Positions 4,582-5,725 of a DNA stretch of 5,725 nucleotides are shown in pieces. This stretch comes from Bordetella parapertussis (GTDB taxonomy: Bacteria > Pseudomonadota > Gammaproteobacteria > Burkholderiales > Burkholderiaceae_B): positions 1-5,725 of the forward strand of contig CALQNE010000232.1 of NCBI GenBank assembly GCA_943331855.1, given 5' to 3'. The notes beneath the pieces were generated by a model. It was not told where the DNA came from and did no database searches. It was given only the letters and a program-made list of their open reading frames with translations. The position numbers and the translations under genes were made by a program. How positions within the stretch are numbered: the stretch's first letter is position 1; each line of letters starts with the position of its first letter.

Positions 4582-5725
4582 ATGGCTAAGGTTGCTGTCA
4601 TCGGGGCTGGTCCTGCTGGCCTGATGGCGGCAGAAACGCTTGCGCAGGCGGGTCACACGGTGCAAGTGTTTGAAGCCAAGCCTTCAGCGGGCCGCAAGTT
4701 TTTAATGGCGGGTCGCGGTGGGCTAAACATCACACACTCTGAACCCACCGAGCGTTTCAATGCGCGGTATGGTGCACGTGCGCCCGAGTTTGCGGCGATG
4801 CTGGCTGCGCTTAATGCGAATGCCTTGTGTGAATGGGTACATGGCTTAGGGATTGAAACGTTTGTCGGCTCGTCGGGCCGCGTGTTTCCGGCTGAAATGA
4901 AAGCGGCTCCTTTATTGCGGGCCTGGATCAATCGCTTACGCAAACAACAGGTGCAGTTTTTAATGCGCCATCGCTGGTTGGGTTTCACCGACGAGGGCGC
5001 GTTGCGCTTTGACGGCGCCAAGGGCGAGGTGATCGCAACGCCTGATGCCACGATTCTGGCCTTGGGTGGGGGCAGCTGGGCGCGGCTGGGCTCAGACGGG
5101 GCTTGGTGGCCGTTGCTGCAGCAAGCTGGGGTGCAAGTTGCGCCCTTGCTGCCGAGCAATGGTGGCTTTGAAACAAAATGGTCGCAACACTTTATTGATC
5201 AGTGTGCGGGTCAGCCGCTGAAGACCGCAGAGTTTTGGCTGACGACCACGCCTGCAAAGGCAACCAAAGGGCGTCCTAAAACCGCTAAAGTCGCACGCAC
5301 ACTTGCTGCAGGTAAGCAGACCGCACATCTGCGGGGCGAATGTCTGATGACTGAGCACGGCCTTGAAGGTGGCGCCATCTATACGCTGTCAGCAGCGTTG
5401 CGCGATGAAATTTTACGTCTCGGTTCGGTCACGCTGTACGTTGATTTGCTGCCGGATCACACCGCCGAAAAAGTGTTGACCGAAGTGTCGCATCCCCGCG
5501 GCACGCGCTCATTATCTTCGCACCTGCGTTCGCGCCTAGGTGTGCATGGTGTGAAAGCCGCGCTGCTGCGCGAATGCCTATCGGCTGAAACATTTAAAGA
5601 CCCGGTGCAGTTAGCCGCGGGCATGAAAGCCCTACCGATCGTCTTAACCGCGTGTCGCCCAATCGACGAAGCCATCAGCACTGCGGGCGGCGTGCAGTTT
5701 GAAGGCCTCACCCAGCAGCTGATGA
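4582..5725 (+). CDS. BaiN/HI0933-like NAD(P)/FAD flavoprotein, TIGR03862-type (3' end cut by window)
   Basis: The frame is open from ATG 4582 to the window edge, giving 381 residues with no stop. The N-terminus is a dinucleotide fold, VAVIGAGPAGLMAAE (4-18), with E31 ending the second strand. GRKFLMAGRGGLNITHSE (37-54), SSGRVFPAEMKAAPLL (97-112), LALGGGSWARLGSDG (159-173), GECLMTEHGLEGGAIY (252-267) and AISTAGGVQFEGL (364-376) are diagnostic of the HI0933/BaiN flavoprotein family. Members are usually about 400-420 residues and end with a GEMLDW-type flavin-site segment, so roughly 30-45 residues should lie beyond the window. Function is poorly defined; relatives include BaiN, a bile acid dehydrogenase-like reductase. 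A Lys/Thr/Ala-rich stretch at about 222-249 looks longer than the loop I expect there. The gene starts two bases after the RidA stop and has no clear Shine-Dalgarno, so it probably relies on coupling. Its link to amine breakdown is unproven, and it may be a housekeeping passenger. Confidence 0.85.
   Translation, partial: MAKVAVIGAGPAGLMAAETLAQAGHTVQVFEAKPSAGRKFLMAGRGGLNITHSEPTERFNARYGARAPEFAAMLAALNANALCEWVHGLGIETFVGSSGRVFPAEMKAAPLLRAWINRLRKQQVQFLMRHRWLGFTDEGALRFDGAKGEVIATPDATILALGGGSWARLGSDGAWWPLLQQAGVQVAPLLPSNGGFETKWSQHFIDQCAGQPLKTAEFWLTTTPAKATKGRPKTAKVARTLAAGKQTAHLRGECLMTEHGLEGGAIYTLSAALRDEILRLGSVTLYVDLLPDHTAEKVLTEVSHPRGTRSLSSHLRSRLGVHGVKAALLRECLSAETFKDPVQLAAGMKALPIVLTACRPIDEAISTAGGVQFEGLTQQLM

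Noticed and set aside
4653..5159. 168-codon open frame on the minus strand
   Set aside because: It lies wholly opposite the conserved flavoprotein gene, is rich in Pro/Ser/Ala/Arg as expected for an antisense shadow, and shows no recognisable domain.

Overview
The window is a densely packed, plus-strand stretch of catabolic genes. Its base composition is moderate to high GC, and the protein sequences and Shine-Dalgarno signals look proteobacterial. I lean towards a betaproteobacterium of the Burkholderiales (Alcaligenaceae-like) because similar clusters of an ABC transporter with amine dehydrogenases are common there. That taxonomic guess comes from general impression and is not proven. Every gene runs the same way. 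Gaps are at most 19 bases and most junctions overlap (TGATG, 20 bases, ATGA, 8 bases), so this is almost certainly the interior of one long operon that starts before the window and continues past it. No promoter, terminator, RNA gene, insertion sequence, CRISPR array or non-coding stretch over 300 bases is visible.

Layout: (1) 1-135, the last 44 residues of an ABC importer permease of the polyamine/opine (PotC-like) type. (2) 135-1307, a DAO-family FAD oxidoreductase, called beta-1 here. (3) 1288-1596, a small [2Fe-2S] ferredoxin-like gamma subunit. (4) 1593-3056, the alpha subunit, with a two-dinucleotide-binding flavoprotein core and a C-terminal BFD-like cysteine domain. (5) 3076-4233, a second and clearly different DAO-family oxidoreductase, beta-2. 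(6) 4226-4579, a RidA-family imine/enamine deaminase. (7) 4582 to the end, a BaiN/HI0933-like (TIGR03862-type) flavoprotein cut by the window edge about 40 residues before its expected C-terminus.

Genes 2-5 belong to the heteromeric amine dehydrogenase superfamily that includes octopine/nopaline oxidase (Oox/Nox), hydrogen cyanide synthase (HcnABC), D-hydroxyproline dehydrogenase, archaeal proline dehydrogenase and heterotetrameric sarcosine oxidase. The working model is that the importer brings in a small amino or imino compound and the alpha-beta-gamma flavo-iron-sulphur complex oxidises a C-N bond to an imine. RidA then speeds hydrolysis of that reactive imine to a carbonyl and ammonia (or amine). 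The unusual point is that one gamma-alpha pair is flanked by two divergent beta genes. This suggests either two complexes sharing an electron-transfer core or two successive oxidations of one substrate. The substrate cannot be fixed from this window.
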